64,000 nucleotides of DNA. Source: Winogradskyella litoriviva. Its GTDB lineage: Bacteria > Bacteroidota > Bacteroidia > Flavobacteriales > Flavobacteriaceae. Below, in pieces: positions 52,581-60,778 of this stretch. The stretch lies in NCBI RefSeq assembly GCF_013249065.1, contig NZ_JABRWQ010000001.1, positions 496,001 through 560,000 on the forward strand. Direction: 5' to 3'. The notes beneath the pieces were generated by a model that had not been told where the DNA came from, did not search any database, and saw nothing but the letters and a program-made list of their open reading frames with translations. The first letter of the stretch is position 1. The number at the start of each line of letters is the position of its first letter. A program made the position numbers and the translations under genes.

Positions 52581-52612
52581 TTTAGTCTTATCTAAATTTT
52601 ATTTTAAATTTG
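52581..52612 (+). promoter_or_regulatory. TonB-receptor promoter with overlapping MntR/DtxR-type inverted repeat
   Basis: The -7 box TAAATTTG (52605-52612) is preceded at a 20-base spacer by TTTA (52581-52584). A perfect inverted repeat TTTAG-TCTTAT-CTAAA (52581-52596) covers this -33 position. It lies between the regulator and the uptake genes, so repressor binding here would block the promoter. The motif is typical in shape for DtxR/MntR boxes; binding is inferred. Confidence 0.55.
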
Positions 52613-52629
52613 CTTTAAAATAATTCAAG

Positions 52630-54882
52630 GTGAAACTAATCAAATTAATATTTTTAATATTATGTTCTTCCGTAAATGCGCAATCCGCTTACAATATAGA
52701 AGGAAAAGTTTTATCCAATGGAGAACCTCTCCCTTTTGCTAATGTATATATAGAAACCACCGAAAAAGGAGCTATAACAAATGAAAAGGGTCACTTTATA
52801 ATTAAAAATGTAGATAAAGGAACATACGCTGTTGTTGCTTCTTTTACAGGCTATAAAACACAAAAACAAATTATAGAGGTATCTAGCAAAACTATTTTTG
52901 TAACCTTCTATTTAAATGAAAGCGAAAATCTAGAAGAAGTTATAATTACAGGAACATTAAAAGCAGTATCCAGATTAGAAAGCCCTGTTCCTGTTGAAGT
53001 CTATACTCCAACATTTTTAAAGAAAAATCCAACCCCTAATATTTTTGAAGCACTACAAAATGTAAATGGAGTTCGTCCACAACTAAACTGTAATGTTTGT
53101 AATACAGGAGATATACACATAAATGGTTTAGAGGGTCCTTATACACTTGTTTTAATCGACGGAATGCCTATTGTAAGTGGTTTATCTACGGTCTATGGTT
53201 TATCCGGAATTCCGAATTCGTTAATAGAACAAATTGAAGTAGTAAAAGGACCAGCATCTTCTTTATACGGAAGTGAAGCTGTTGGAGGATTGATAAATGT
53301 TATTACAAAATTACCAGAAAATGCACCTCGTTTTTTTGCAGATGGCTTTGTTACAGGTTTGGGAGAAGTAAATTTAGATACAGGCTTTAAGGCAAACGTG
53401 GGCGAAAAAGCAACTGTTTTGTTTGGCACCAACTATTTTAAATACAATAATATTATTGACAATAATAACGACAATTTTACTGATTTAACGCTACAAGACC
53501 GTATTTCTATCTTTCAGAAATGGGACTTTAAAAGAACAAGTAAAAAGAAATTATCTCTAGCTGGTCGCTATTTTTACGAAGATCGTTGGGGAGGAGAATT
53601 GCAATGGACTAAAGCTGATAGAGGCGGAAACGAGGTTTATGGAGAAAGTATTTATACCTCTCGTTTTGAAATTCTAGGAAATTATGAACTACCAATAAGC
53701 GAAAAAGTAAATTTTCAATTTTCATATTCTAATCATAATCAAAACTCCGTTTATGGAGATACACCATATTTAGCACAACAACGTATTGCATTTGGTCAGT
53801 TTATTTGGGATAAAACAATCAATAAACACGATTTACTCTTTGGCTCTGCAATCCGCTATAATTATTACAATGATAATACCTCAGCAACACTCAATGCAGA
53901 CGAGGTTACTATTCCTTCATTATTTTTTCAAGATGAAATCAAATTCAGTAAAAAACAAAGTTTATTACTAGGCATACGTTATGATTATGATAACAGACAT
54001 AGTAATATTATTACGCCAAGAATTGCCTACAAATACAAACCAACAAACAATGATATTATTAGATTAAATGCTGGGACAGGTTTTAGAGTCGTAAATTTAT
54101 TTACCGAAGAGCACGCAGCACTAACAGGAGCAAGAGACGTTATAATAGAGGAAGAATTAAAACCAGAAGAATCATATAACGTAACACTTAATTATTTAAA
54201 AAAAATATATTTAAAAAATGGGATGTATTTTACGGTTGATACTTCTGCTTGGTATACTCATTTTACAAATGCAATTATTCCAGATTATGATACCAACCCT
54301 AATCAGATTATATACGATAATTTAGATGGCTATTCTACATCAAAAGGTTTTAGTTTAAATATTGATGCTGTTTTAAACAGCGGAATTAAAGCATCTATAG
54401 GTGCAACATACCAAGATGTCTCACAAACTGAAAACGAAAAACATATTAGACAAATTTTAACTGAGAAATTTTCTGGAGTATGGTCTTTTAGTTATAAAAA
54501 TTACCCAACAAATCTCTCTGTAGATTATACCGGAAACATTTATGGACCAATGCGACTGCCTCTTCTTGGTGATTTAGACCCAAGGCAAGAATATTCACCT
54601 ACATGGAGTACTCAAAATATACAAATGACATACGATGGATTAGAAAATATTGAATTTTATGCTGGTGTTAAAAACCTATTAAACTGGACACCCAATAAGG
54701 GAAATCCGTTTATAATAGCTAGATCAGATGACCCTTTTGATGAGAACGTTCAGTTTAATGCCAATGGCGAAGTTATTGTTACTGCAGACAACCCATATGC
54801 ACTAACCTTTGACCCTTCATATGTTTACGGACCAAATCAAGGCATTCGTTTATTTTTTGGCCTTAGATTTAAGTTAAAATAA
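52630..54882 (+). CDS. TonB-dependent receptor of the metal-uptake locus, CxxC plug
   Basis: 750 residues from GTG 52630 (signal peptide MKLIKLIFLILCSSVNAQ). CarboxypepD_reg-like domain (about 21-100; IEGKVLSNGEPLPFANVYIE), TonB-box-like LEEVIITGTL, plug (IFEALQNVNGVRPQLNCNVC, TGDIHINGLEGPYTLVLIDG, IEQIEVVKGPASSLYGSEAV), barrel ending GIRLFFGLRFKLK. Cys154 and Cys157 in the plug (C-N-V-C) are unusual for a receptor and might hold a metal or a disulfide. It is first of a probable operon with a TroA-like ABC system, so the ligand is probably an iron or manganese complex. Confidence 0.88.
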   Translation: MKLIKLIFLILCSSVNAQSAYNIEGKVLSNGEPLPFANVYIETTEKGAITNEKGHFIIKNVDKGTYAVVASFTGYKTQKQIIEVSSKTIFVTFYLNESENLEEVIITGTLKAVSRLESPVPVEVYTPTFLKKNPTPNIFEALQNVNGVRPQLNCNVCNTGDIHINGLEGPYTLVLIDGMPIVSGLSTVYGLSGIPNSLIEQIEVVKGPASSLYGSEAVGGLINVITKLPENAPRFFADGFVTGLGEVNLDTGFKANVGEKATVLFGTNYFKYNNIIDNNNDNFTDLTLQDRISIFQKWDFKRTSKKKLSLAGRYFYEDRWGGELQWTKADRGGNEVYGESIYTSRFEILGNYELPISEKVNFQFSYSNHNQNSVYGDTPYLAQQRIAFGQFIWDKTINKHDLLFGSAIRYNYYNDNTSATLNADEVTIPSLFFQDEIKFSKKQSLLLGIRYDYDNRHSNIITPRIAYKYKPTNNDIIRLNAGTGFRVVNLFTEEHAALTGARDVIIEEELKPEESYNVTLNYLKKIYLKNGMYFTVDTSAWYTHFTNAIIPDYDTNPNQIIYDNLDGYSTSKGFSLNIDAVLNSGIKASIGATYQDVSQTENEKHIRQILTEKFSGVWSFSYKNYPTNLSVDYTGNIYGPMRLPLLGDLDPRQEYSPTWSTQNIQMTYDGLENIEFYAGVKNLLNWTPNKGNPFIIARSDDPFDENVQFNANGEVIVTADNPYALTFDPSYVYGPNQGIRLFFGLRFKLK

Positions 54883-54922
54883 CCACCGATTTTTAGTACT
54901 TTCGTAATAAACATTTAGATAC

Positions 54923-55840
54923 ATGAAAAAAGTAATTATTCTCTTCGCTATAACTATCATTCTAACAGCCTGTAAAAACGATAACGACACTAAAGTCAAT
55001 AAAAAACTCAATGTAGTAACCACTACAACAATGATTACAGATTTAGTAAAAAACATTGGAGGAGATTCTATAAATGTTCAAGGTTTAATGGGAGCTGGTG
55101 TAGATCCACACTTATACAAAGCAAGTGAAGGTGATGTTTCTAAATTAGTAAATTCAGATGTCATTTTTTATAACGGATTGCATCTAGAAGGCAAACTAGT
55201 AGAAGTTTTCGAGAAAATGAAAGGTGCAGACAAAACACCAATTGCATTAGCAAATGAACTTAATAAGAACCGACTTATCGGTTCGGACTATTTTGCTTCA
55301 AATTATGACCCACACGTTTGGTTTAATATTAATTTCTTTGAGCAATTTGTAGAAAAGGTAACACTTGTTTTATGCGAAAAAGACCCAAAAAATACTGAAA
55401 CCTTTAGAGCCAATGAAAAACGTTACTTAGCTGAATTAGAAAATTTAAAAGAAGAAGTGCAAGATGCCGTAAATGGTTTAGATCCTGAAAAAAGAATTCT
55501 AGTAACAGCTCATGATGCTTTCAATTACTTCGGTAAGGCCTACGATTTTAACGTGGTTGGTTTACAAGGTTTATCTACTGCAACGGAAGCAGGTGTTCAA
55601 GATGTACAAAAATTAGCCAATTTTATTATTGATAAAAAAGTAAAGTCTATTTTTATTGAAAGCTCTGTACCTAGAAGAACCATAGAAGCGCTGCAAGAAG
55701 CAGTAAAATCTAAAGGACACGATGTTAAAATTGGAGGAACATTATACTCAGACGCATTGGGAACTGAAGGAACACAAGAAGGCACTTACATTGGTATGTA
55801 TCGCTACAATATTAAAACCATTATAAGTGCTCTAATGTAA
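54923..55840 (+). CDS. TroA-like metal-binding lipoprotein of an ABC importer
   Basis: 305 residues. Lipobox ILTAC gives Cys17. Cluster A-I (ZnuA/TroA) fold with His63 ([10 protein letters not shown]), His131 (YDPHVWFN), His197 ([10 protein letters not shown]) and Asp277 (LYSDALG), the H-H-H-D set seen in TroA. The His-rich loop of many zinc-specific ZnuA proteins is missing, favouring Mn2+ or Fe2+. It hands the metal to the two permeases downstream. It lies 40 bases behind the receptor gene. Confidence 0.93.
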   Translation: MKKVIILFAITIILTACKNDNDTKVNKKLNVVTTTTMITDLVKNIGGDSINVQGLMGAGVDPHLYKASEGDVSKLVNSDVIFYNGLHLEGKLVEVFEKMKGADKTPIALANELNKNRLIGSDYFASNYDPHVWFNINFFEQFVEKVTLVLCEKDPKNTETFRANEKRYLAELENLKEEVQDAVNGLDPEKRILVTAHDAFNYFGKAYDFNVVGLQGLSTATEAGVQDVQKLANFIIDKKVKSIFIESSVPRRTIEALQEAVKSKGHDVKIGGTLYSDALGTEGTQEGTYIGMYRYNIKTIISALM

Positions 55841-55851
55841 TAACGATTATT

Positions 55852-56589
55852 ATGAAACCAAAAATAGCCGTAAAAGTCGATGATTTAACAGTAGCTTACA
55901 ATTACAAACCTGTACTTTGGGATATTGATTTAGAAATCCCTGAAGGCGTGCTCATGGCTATTGTAGGACCAAATGGCGCAGGAAAATCTACACTAATAAA
56001 ATCTATTTTAGGTATTTTAAAACCCATAGCAGGTAGTGTTTCTATTTATGGTAAACCTTATGAGAAGCAAAGACAATTAGTGGCTTATGTGCCTCAAAAG
56101 GGAAGTGTTGATTGGGATTTTCCAACCACAGCTCTAGATGTTGTGATGATGGGAACATATGGTAGTTTAGGGTGGATAAAACGTCCTGGTCAAAAAGAAA
56201 AAAAAGCAGCATTAGAAGCACTAGAAAAAGTAGGAATGTTGGCTTTTAAAGGTAGACAAATAAGTCAGCTATCTGGTGGGCAACAACAACGTATTTTCTT
56301 AGCAAGAGCATTAGTTCAAAACGCAGCCATTTATTTTATGGACGAACCTTTTCAAGGTGTAGATGCAACCACAGAAATTGCTATTATTAATATTTTAAAA
56401 GAATTAAGGAAAGCAGGAAAAACGGTAATCGTAGTTCATCACGATTTACAAACAGTACCAGAATATTTTGATTGGGTCACCTTTTTAAACGTGAAAAAAA
56501 TTGCCACAGGACCTGTAAAAGACATTTTTAATGATGATAATTTAACGAAAACTTACGGTATTAATTATAAAGTGAGTATTCAAGAATAA
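55852..56589 (+). CDS. ABC-transporter ATPase for metal uptake
   Basis: 245 residues. Walker [10 protein letters not shown] (about 39-47), Q-loop [20 protein letters not shown], signature LSGGQQQR, Walker [12 protein letters not shown] and switch His in VVHHDLQ. The wording VDWDFPTT is characteristic of the Mn/Zn/Fe (TroB/ZnuC/MntB) branch. It starts 11 bases behind the binding-protein gene. It powers the two ABC-3 permeases, from which it is separated by the VOC gene. Confidence 0.95.
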   Translation: MKPKIAVKVDDLTVAYNYKPVLWDIDLEIPEGVLMAIVGPNGAGKSTLIKSILGILKPIAGSVSIYGKPYEKQRQLVAYVPQKGSVDWDFPTTALDVVMMGTYGSLGWIKRPGQKEKKAALEALEKVGMLAFKGRQISQLSGGQQQRIFLARALVQNAAIYFMDEPFQGVDATTEIAIINILKELRKAGKTVIVVHHDLQTVPEYFDWVTFLNVKKIATGPVKDIFNDDNLTKTYGINYKVSIQE

Positions 56590-56612
56590 AAGTGAATTAA
56601 CAAACCGTAAAT

Positions 56613-57005
56613 ATGAAATACGCATACACCATTTTATATGTAGAGGACGTCCAAAAGACAATTTCATTTTATCAATTGGCATTCGGGTTTCAAAAAAAAT
56701 TCATCACTCCAGAAAATGATTATGGCGAATTAATTTCGGGCGAAACAACAATTGCTTTTGCTTCAAATTCTTTAGCAGAATCAAATTTTAAAAGCGAATT
56801 TAAAAAGCTATCAAAAGAAGACAAACCAAATGGAATAGAAATGGCTTTTACGACAGAACATATAGAAGACGATTTTGCAAAAGCAATAAACGCTGGAGCT
56901 ATACTTTACGAGAGTATAAAAGAGAAACCTTGGGGACAAAAAGTTGGATACCTAAGAGATAATAACGGGTTTCTAATAGAAATATGTACACCTATTAAAA
57001 ATTAA
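56613..57005 (+). CDS. VOC (glyoxalase/bleomycin-resistance) family protein
   Basis: 130 residues with two beta-alpha-beta-beta-beta modules: YTILYVEDVQKTISFYQLAF with YGELISGETTIAFAS, then GIEMAFTTEHIEDDFAKAIN with GYLRDNNGFLIEICTP. Glu residues in YGELI and FLIEIC match the usual metal positions. It lies between the ATPase and permease genes, spacing 23 and 2 bases, so it is in the operon. Family members act on small molecules with a divalent metal. Its role in metal uptake is unknown. Its stop is two bases before the likely non-standard start of the next gene. Confidence 0.85.
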   Translation: MKYAYTILYVEDVQKTISFYQLAFGFQKKFITPENDYGELISGETTIAFASNSLAESNFKSEFKKLSKEDKPNGIEMAFTTEHIEDDFAKAINAGAILYESIKEKPWGQKVGYLRDNNGFLIEICTPIKN

Positions 57006-57007
57006 AC

Positions 57008-58138
57008 ATTATAGACTTTTTAGAATACATAGAACTCGTTTTTACAGACTATACCCTAAGAACAATTACTTTAGGAACGGCCATTTTAGGTGCTGTAACC
57101 GGTATGTTGGGTAGTTTTGCTGTGCTAAGAAAACAAAGTTTATTGGGTGATGCTATTTCGCACGCAGCATTACCAGGCATCGCCATAGCTTTTTTAATTA
57201 CAGGTGCAAAAGATACTAATACGCTACTCATTGGAGCTTTAATTAGTGGCTTAATTGGTACGTTTTGGATTAGAGGAATCATTACTAAAACCCATTTAAA
57301 ATCGGATACCGCATTAGGATTAATACTTTCCTTGTTTTTTGGATTCGGAATGTTGCTACTCACTTTCATTCAAAAACAACCTAATGCTAACCAAGCTGGC
57401 TTAGATAAGTATCTTTTTGGGCAAGCAGCAACTTTAGTAGAAAGTGATGTTTGGCTAATGGCAATTGTCACAGGTATTTGTCTCTTAGTAATGTTCACCT
57501 TTTGGAAAGAATTTAAAATCCTATTATTTGATGCCGATTATACCAAAACACTCGGCTTTAACACTAAATTTATAGATATTCTTATCACCACTTTTATAGT
57601 TTTAGCTATTGTTTTGGGCCTTCAAACCGTTGGTGTTGTTTTAATGAGCGCTATGCTTTTGGCTCCTGCAGCTGCTGCAAGACAATGGACAAATAGTTTA
57701 TCCGTAATGGTATTTTTGGCAGCAATTTTTGGTGCTTTTTCTGGTGTTTTTGGTACCGCAATAAGTGCAAGCCAAAATAATCTATCTACAGGACCTGTAA
57801 TTGTATTAGTCGCAGCTGTATTTGTAGCATTCTCATTTATATTTTCACCAAGTCGTGGATTACTATTTAAGCAAATTAGGTTTATAAAGAATCGACGCGA
57901 TTTAGAATTACATAAAACACTTGCTTTTATGCATCATATTGCGGAAACACACCAAGACATTTCGCATCCACATACAATTAAATTACTTAATAATTTTCAA
58001 GGCTATACAAAAAGTACTCTTCAAAAATTAGTAGAAAAAGATTACGTAAAATTAAATGGAAACATGTGGAGTTTAACTAAAACAGGTTTTGAAACTGCAG
58101 AGAATTTGTACACTAAACAAACTACAGAAGATGAGTAG
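57008..58138 (+). CDS. ABC-3 metal permease with C-terminal winged-helix-like extension, non-ATG start
   Basis: Starting at ATG 57104 would remove the first membrane segment. The frame stays open back to a stop at 56996-56998 and reads a fitting N-terminus from 57008 (IDFLEYIELVFTDYTLRTI, then TLGTAILGAVTGMLGSFAVL), but it contains no ATG, GTG or TTG. The start is therefore probably ATT 57008 or ATA 57011, coupled to the VOC stop at 57003-57005. Length is then 376 residues. Membrane part (about 1-285) has KQSLLGDAISHAALPGIAIA and VVLMSAMLLAPAAAARQWTN. The tail (about 290-376; RDLELHKTLAFMHHIAETHQ, STLQKLVEKDYVKLNGNMWS, LTKTGFETA) resembles a DtxR/MarR winged helix. It forms the channel with the next gene product. 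Confidence 0.85.
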   Translation: MIDFLEYIELVFTDYTLRTITLGTAILGAVTGMLGSFAVLRKQSLLGDAISHAALPGIAIAFLITGAKDTNTLLIGALISGLIGTFWIRGIITKTHLKSDTALGLILSLFFGFGMLLLTFIQKQPNANQAGLDKYLFGQAATLVESDVWLMAIVTGICLLVMFTFWKEFKILLFDADYTKTLGFNTKFIDILITTFIVLAIVLGLQTVGVVLMSAMLLAPAAAARQWTNSLSVMVFLAAIFGAFSGVFGTAISASQNNLSTGPVIVLVAAVFVAFSFIFSPSRGLLFKQIRFIKNRRDLELHKTLAFMHHIAETHQDISHPHTIKLLNNFQGYTKSTLQKLVEKDYVKLNGNMWSLTKTGFETAENLYTKQTTEDE

Positions 58139-59291
58139 CGCACAAATAGAAATACAACTTATAGCGACTATCGTTGCTGTTGCATGTGCTATTCCTGGTA
58201 CATTTTTAGTGCTGAGAAAAATGGCGATGATTAGCGATGCTATTAGCCATTCTATATTACCAGGAATTGTTGTGGGCTTTTTTATCACACAAGATTTAAA
58301 CTCACCATTATTAATTCTTTTAGCCGCATTTACAGGAATTATAACTGTGGTATTGGTTGAGTATATTCAAAAAACAGGATTAGTAAAAGAAGATACAGCC
58401 ATAGGTTTAGTGTTTCCGGCATTGTTTAGTATTGGTGTTATTTTAATTGCTAAAAATGCTAATGATGTTCATTTAGATGTTGATGCCGTGTTATTGGGAG
58501 AATTAGCTTTTGCTCCCTTCGACAGATTACTAATTGCAGGCACAGATGTTGGTCCAAAGTCGCTTTGGGTTGTAGGTACTATTTTACTCGTTACGATTAC
58601 TTTATTAGTCCTATTTTTTAAAGAATTAAAAGTAAGTACATTTGACAAAGGCTTGGCCGCTTCTTTAGGGTTTTCGCCAGCTATTATTCATTACGGATTA
58701 ATGTCAGTATCATCAATTACCACTGTTGGAGCTTTTGATGCTGTTGGCGCTATTTTAGTGGTAGCTTTAATGATTGCACCTGCTGCTACGGCTTATTTAA
58801 TGACCACAGATTTAAAGAAAATGCTAGCTTTAGCAATATGTTTCGGGATTTTTAGTGCAATTTTTGGTTATTGGGTAGCACATTGGCTAGATGCTTCAAT
58901 AGCTGGCTCAATTACAACAGTTCTAGGATTAGTGTTTTTACTAGTTTATTTATTTGCACCATCAAAAGGAATCATTGCTGTAATGTATAGAGAAAGACAA
59001 CAACAAACAGAAGTGTCTCTTCTTACATTTTTATTGCATCTAAAGAACCACGATGAAATTAAAGAACGACACGTCAATCACCTTTACGAACATATTAATT
59101 GGCAAAAAGTACGAGCAAAAACAGTTCTAGATTTAGCACAGAAAAATAATATGATTCAAATTGAAAACAATGTTGTTTCATTAACCAAAAAAGGTGATGA
59201 TTTTACCTCAAAAGCCATCGATTATATAATTACAAACGAAGATGCACAGATTGAAGACATGAAAGATGATTTCTTTTTGTTTAGAGGGTAG
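58131..59291 (+). CDS. Second ABC-3 metal permease with C-terminal winged-helix-like extension
   Basis: 386 residues from ATG 58131 (MSSAQIEIQLIATIVAVACA). A longer upstream frame lies inside the previous gene and is rejected. The ATG overlaps the previous stop by eight bases (ATGAGTAG), as in feoA-feoB. Membrane part (about 1-280): LVLRKMAMISDAISHSILPG, ITTVGAFDAVGAILVVALMI, APAATAYLM. The tail (about 296-386; LTFLLHLKNHDEIKERHVNH, VRAKTVLDLAQKNNMIQIEN, NVVSLTKKGDDF) looks like a winged helix with a short acidic end. Two different permeases with one ATPase are typical of Tro/Sit/Psa-type heterodimers. Confidence 0.9.
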   Translation: MSSAQIEIQLIATIVAVACAIPGTFLVLRKMAMISDAISHSILPGIVVGFFITQDLNSPLLILLAAFTGIITVVLVEYIQKTGLVKEDTAIGLVFPALFSIGVILIAKNANDVHLDVDAVLLGELAFAPFDRLLIAGTDVGPKSLWVVGTILLVTITLLVLFFKELKVSTFDKGLAASLGFSPAIIHYGLMSVSSITTVGAFDAVGAILVVALMIAPAATAYLMTTDLKKMLALAICFGIFSAIFGYWVAHWLDASIAGSITTVLGLVFLLVYLFAPSKGIIAVMYRERQQQTEVSLLTFLLHLKNHDEIKERHVNHLYEHINWQKVRAKTVLDLAQKNNMIQIENNVVSLTKKGDDFTSKAIDYIITNEDAQIEDMKDDFFLFRG

Positions 59292-60086
59292 TTATTTAAA
59301 CCCACGCTCCTTCTGAATATGCTCATAAGCTTCTTGTACTTGTCTAAACTTAGCTTCTGCACCTTCTTGATGTTCTTTACCTAAATGACCAACACGGTCT
59401 GGATGGTATTTTTTAGCCATGGCTCTGTAGGCCTTTTTAACTGCATCGTCAGAGACAGACTTATCAATTTCAAGAATTTTGTATGCATTATCACTAGAGT
59501 TGTAAAACATAGCTTTAATACTTTCATAATCTTTACTACTAATGCCCAAATAACCTGTAATAGTATAAATCTGTCTTAACTCATCTTCGGTAACATGACC
59601 ATCGGCTTTCGCAATTCCGAATAAAAAATGCAGCAATTGCAAACGCGATGCATGATCCATCATTTGCCTAATTTGAGTAGCAACTTGGCGTGTAGATATA
59701 TTTTGTTTAGTAATGCGTTTAAACAACTCAAAAGCTTTATTTGCTCTGTCTTTTCCATACATATTGGTAAACTGCTGACGCACAAAGTCGAGTTCTCTTT
59801 CGTCTTGTTTACCATCAGCTTTTATAACAATAGAAGCTAAAATCAGTAAACTCACCTCAAAATCACCAGATTGTGTTTTTGGACGAGACGATGTACGTTT
59901 ACCATAATTTGGCATTGTTCTATAAGGATCTCGCTGTCTTCTCCCAGTTTGACGTTCACCAAGCAAAGGTGTTCCATTCTCAGTTAAATTATCAACAAAA
60001 CTACCAATAGCTAATCCTATAATAGCACCTATTGGACCTCCAAAAGACCAACCTAAAGCGCCACCAATCCATTTTGCAAAACTCAT
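59292..60086 (-). CDS. DjlA-like protein: glycine-rich membrane segment, TerB domain, C-terminal J-domain
   Basis: 264 residues. The N-terminal Gly-rich hydrophobic hairpin (WIGGALGWSFGGPIGAIIGL) is likely membrane-inserted. A TerB domain follows (about 78-190; LLILASIVIKADGKQDEREL, FLFGIAKADGHVTEDELRQI), and then the J-domain (about 198-262; AYKILEIDKSVSDDAVKKAY) with the HPD motif in YHPDRVG. The J-domain stimulates DnaK ATPase. In E. coli DjlA the order is the same (membrane, TerB, J). The gene is convergent with the metal operon, with adjacent stops. Confidence 0.9.
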   Translation of the reverse strand: MSFAKWIGGALGWSFGGPIGAIIGLAIGSFVDNLTENGTPLLGERQTGRRQRDPYRTMPNYGKRTSSRPKTQSGDFEVSLLILASIVIKADGKQDERELDFVRQQFTNMYGKDRANKAFELFKRITKQNISTRQVATQIRQMMDHASRLQLLHFLFGIAKADGHVTEDELRQIYTITGYLGISSKDYESIKAMFYNSSDNAYKILEIDKSVSDDAVKKAYRAMAKKYHPDRVGHLGKEHQEGAEAKFRQVQEAYEHIQKERGFK

Positions 60087-60219
60087 ATTTATTTATTTTT
60101 TTGAAATTCAAATATACTATTTGTTAGTCTATATTTTGTTGTTTTTGTTACTATTCAAAACATTAATAGTAGCATTTAAACTGCTAACTATAGACAATGC
60201 AATGCCTATAATTTTTCAT

Positions 60220-60227
60220 TACCTTTG
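60220..60227 (+). promoter_or_regulatory. Promoter -7 element of the bacilliredoxin gene
   Basis: TACCTTTG matches TAnnTTTG 34 bases ahead of ATG 60262. Confidence 0.6.
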
Positions 60228-60261
60228 CAATTCAAATTAAGAATAATTAAAATATAGAAAT

Positions 60262-60672
60262 ATGTATCCAGCAGAATTAGTAAAACCAATGCGTGAGGAT
60301 TTAACTAACGTAGGTTTTGAAGAATTACATACAGCAGAAGCCGTAGAAGAAGCACTGGCAAAAGAAGGTACAACTTTAGTCGTTGTAAATTCTGTTTGTG
60401 GTTGTGCTGCAGCAAATGCTAGACCAGGAGCAAGAATAAGTTTAGATAATACTAAAAAACCAGATAACATTGTAACTGTTTTTGCAGGTGTTGATAGAGA
60501 AGCCGTTGATGCAGCTAGAGCACACATGATTCCTTTTCCTCCAAGTTCACCAAGTATGGCTTTATTTAAAAATGGAGAATTAGTACATATGTTAGAGCGT
60601 CACCATATTGAAGGTCGTCCTGCAGAATTAATTGCAGAAAATCTAAAAGATGCTTATAACGAGTATTGCTAA
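60262..60672 (+). CDS. BrxA/BrxB-family bacilliredoxin
   Basis: 136 residues. The thioredoxin-like fold carries the C-G-C motif (Cys46 and Cys48 in VNSVCGCAAANARPG), the mark of YphP/YqiW bacilliredoxins. ITFAG-like FAGVDREAVDAARAHM and PFPPSSPSMALFKNGELVHM follow the family. Bacilliredoxins remove low-molecular-weight thiols from oxidised proteins. Bacillithiol occurs in several Bacteroidota, so this role fits. Own promoter and terminator; monocistronic. Confidence 0.93.
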   Translation: MYPAELVKPMREDLTNVGFEELHTAEAVEEALAKEGTTLVVVNSVCGCAAANARPGARISLDNTKKPDNIVTVFAGVDREAVDAARAHMIPFPPSSPSMALFKNGELVHMLERHHIEGRPAELIAENLKDAYNEYC

Positions 60673-60696
60673 GACAAGTCTCATAAATAGATTAAA

Positions 60697-60726
60697 AAAC
60701 CACGAAATAACTCGTGGTTTTTTTTT
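60697..60726 (+). terminator. Terminator behind the bacilliredoxin gene
   Basis: AAACCACGA (60697-60705) pairs with TCGTGGTTT (60712-60720), followed by T through 60726. Confidence 0.88.
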
Positions 60727-60778
60727 GTTTTAGACGCAACCATTTCATGATTTCTTCATCTATTAAAAAAGCCATATC

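Noticed and set aside
57104..58138. ATG 57104 as start of the first metal permease
   Set aside because: It begins in the middle of the first membrane segment; the upstream frame codes for a fitting N-terminus, so a non-standard start upstream is more likely.
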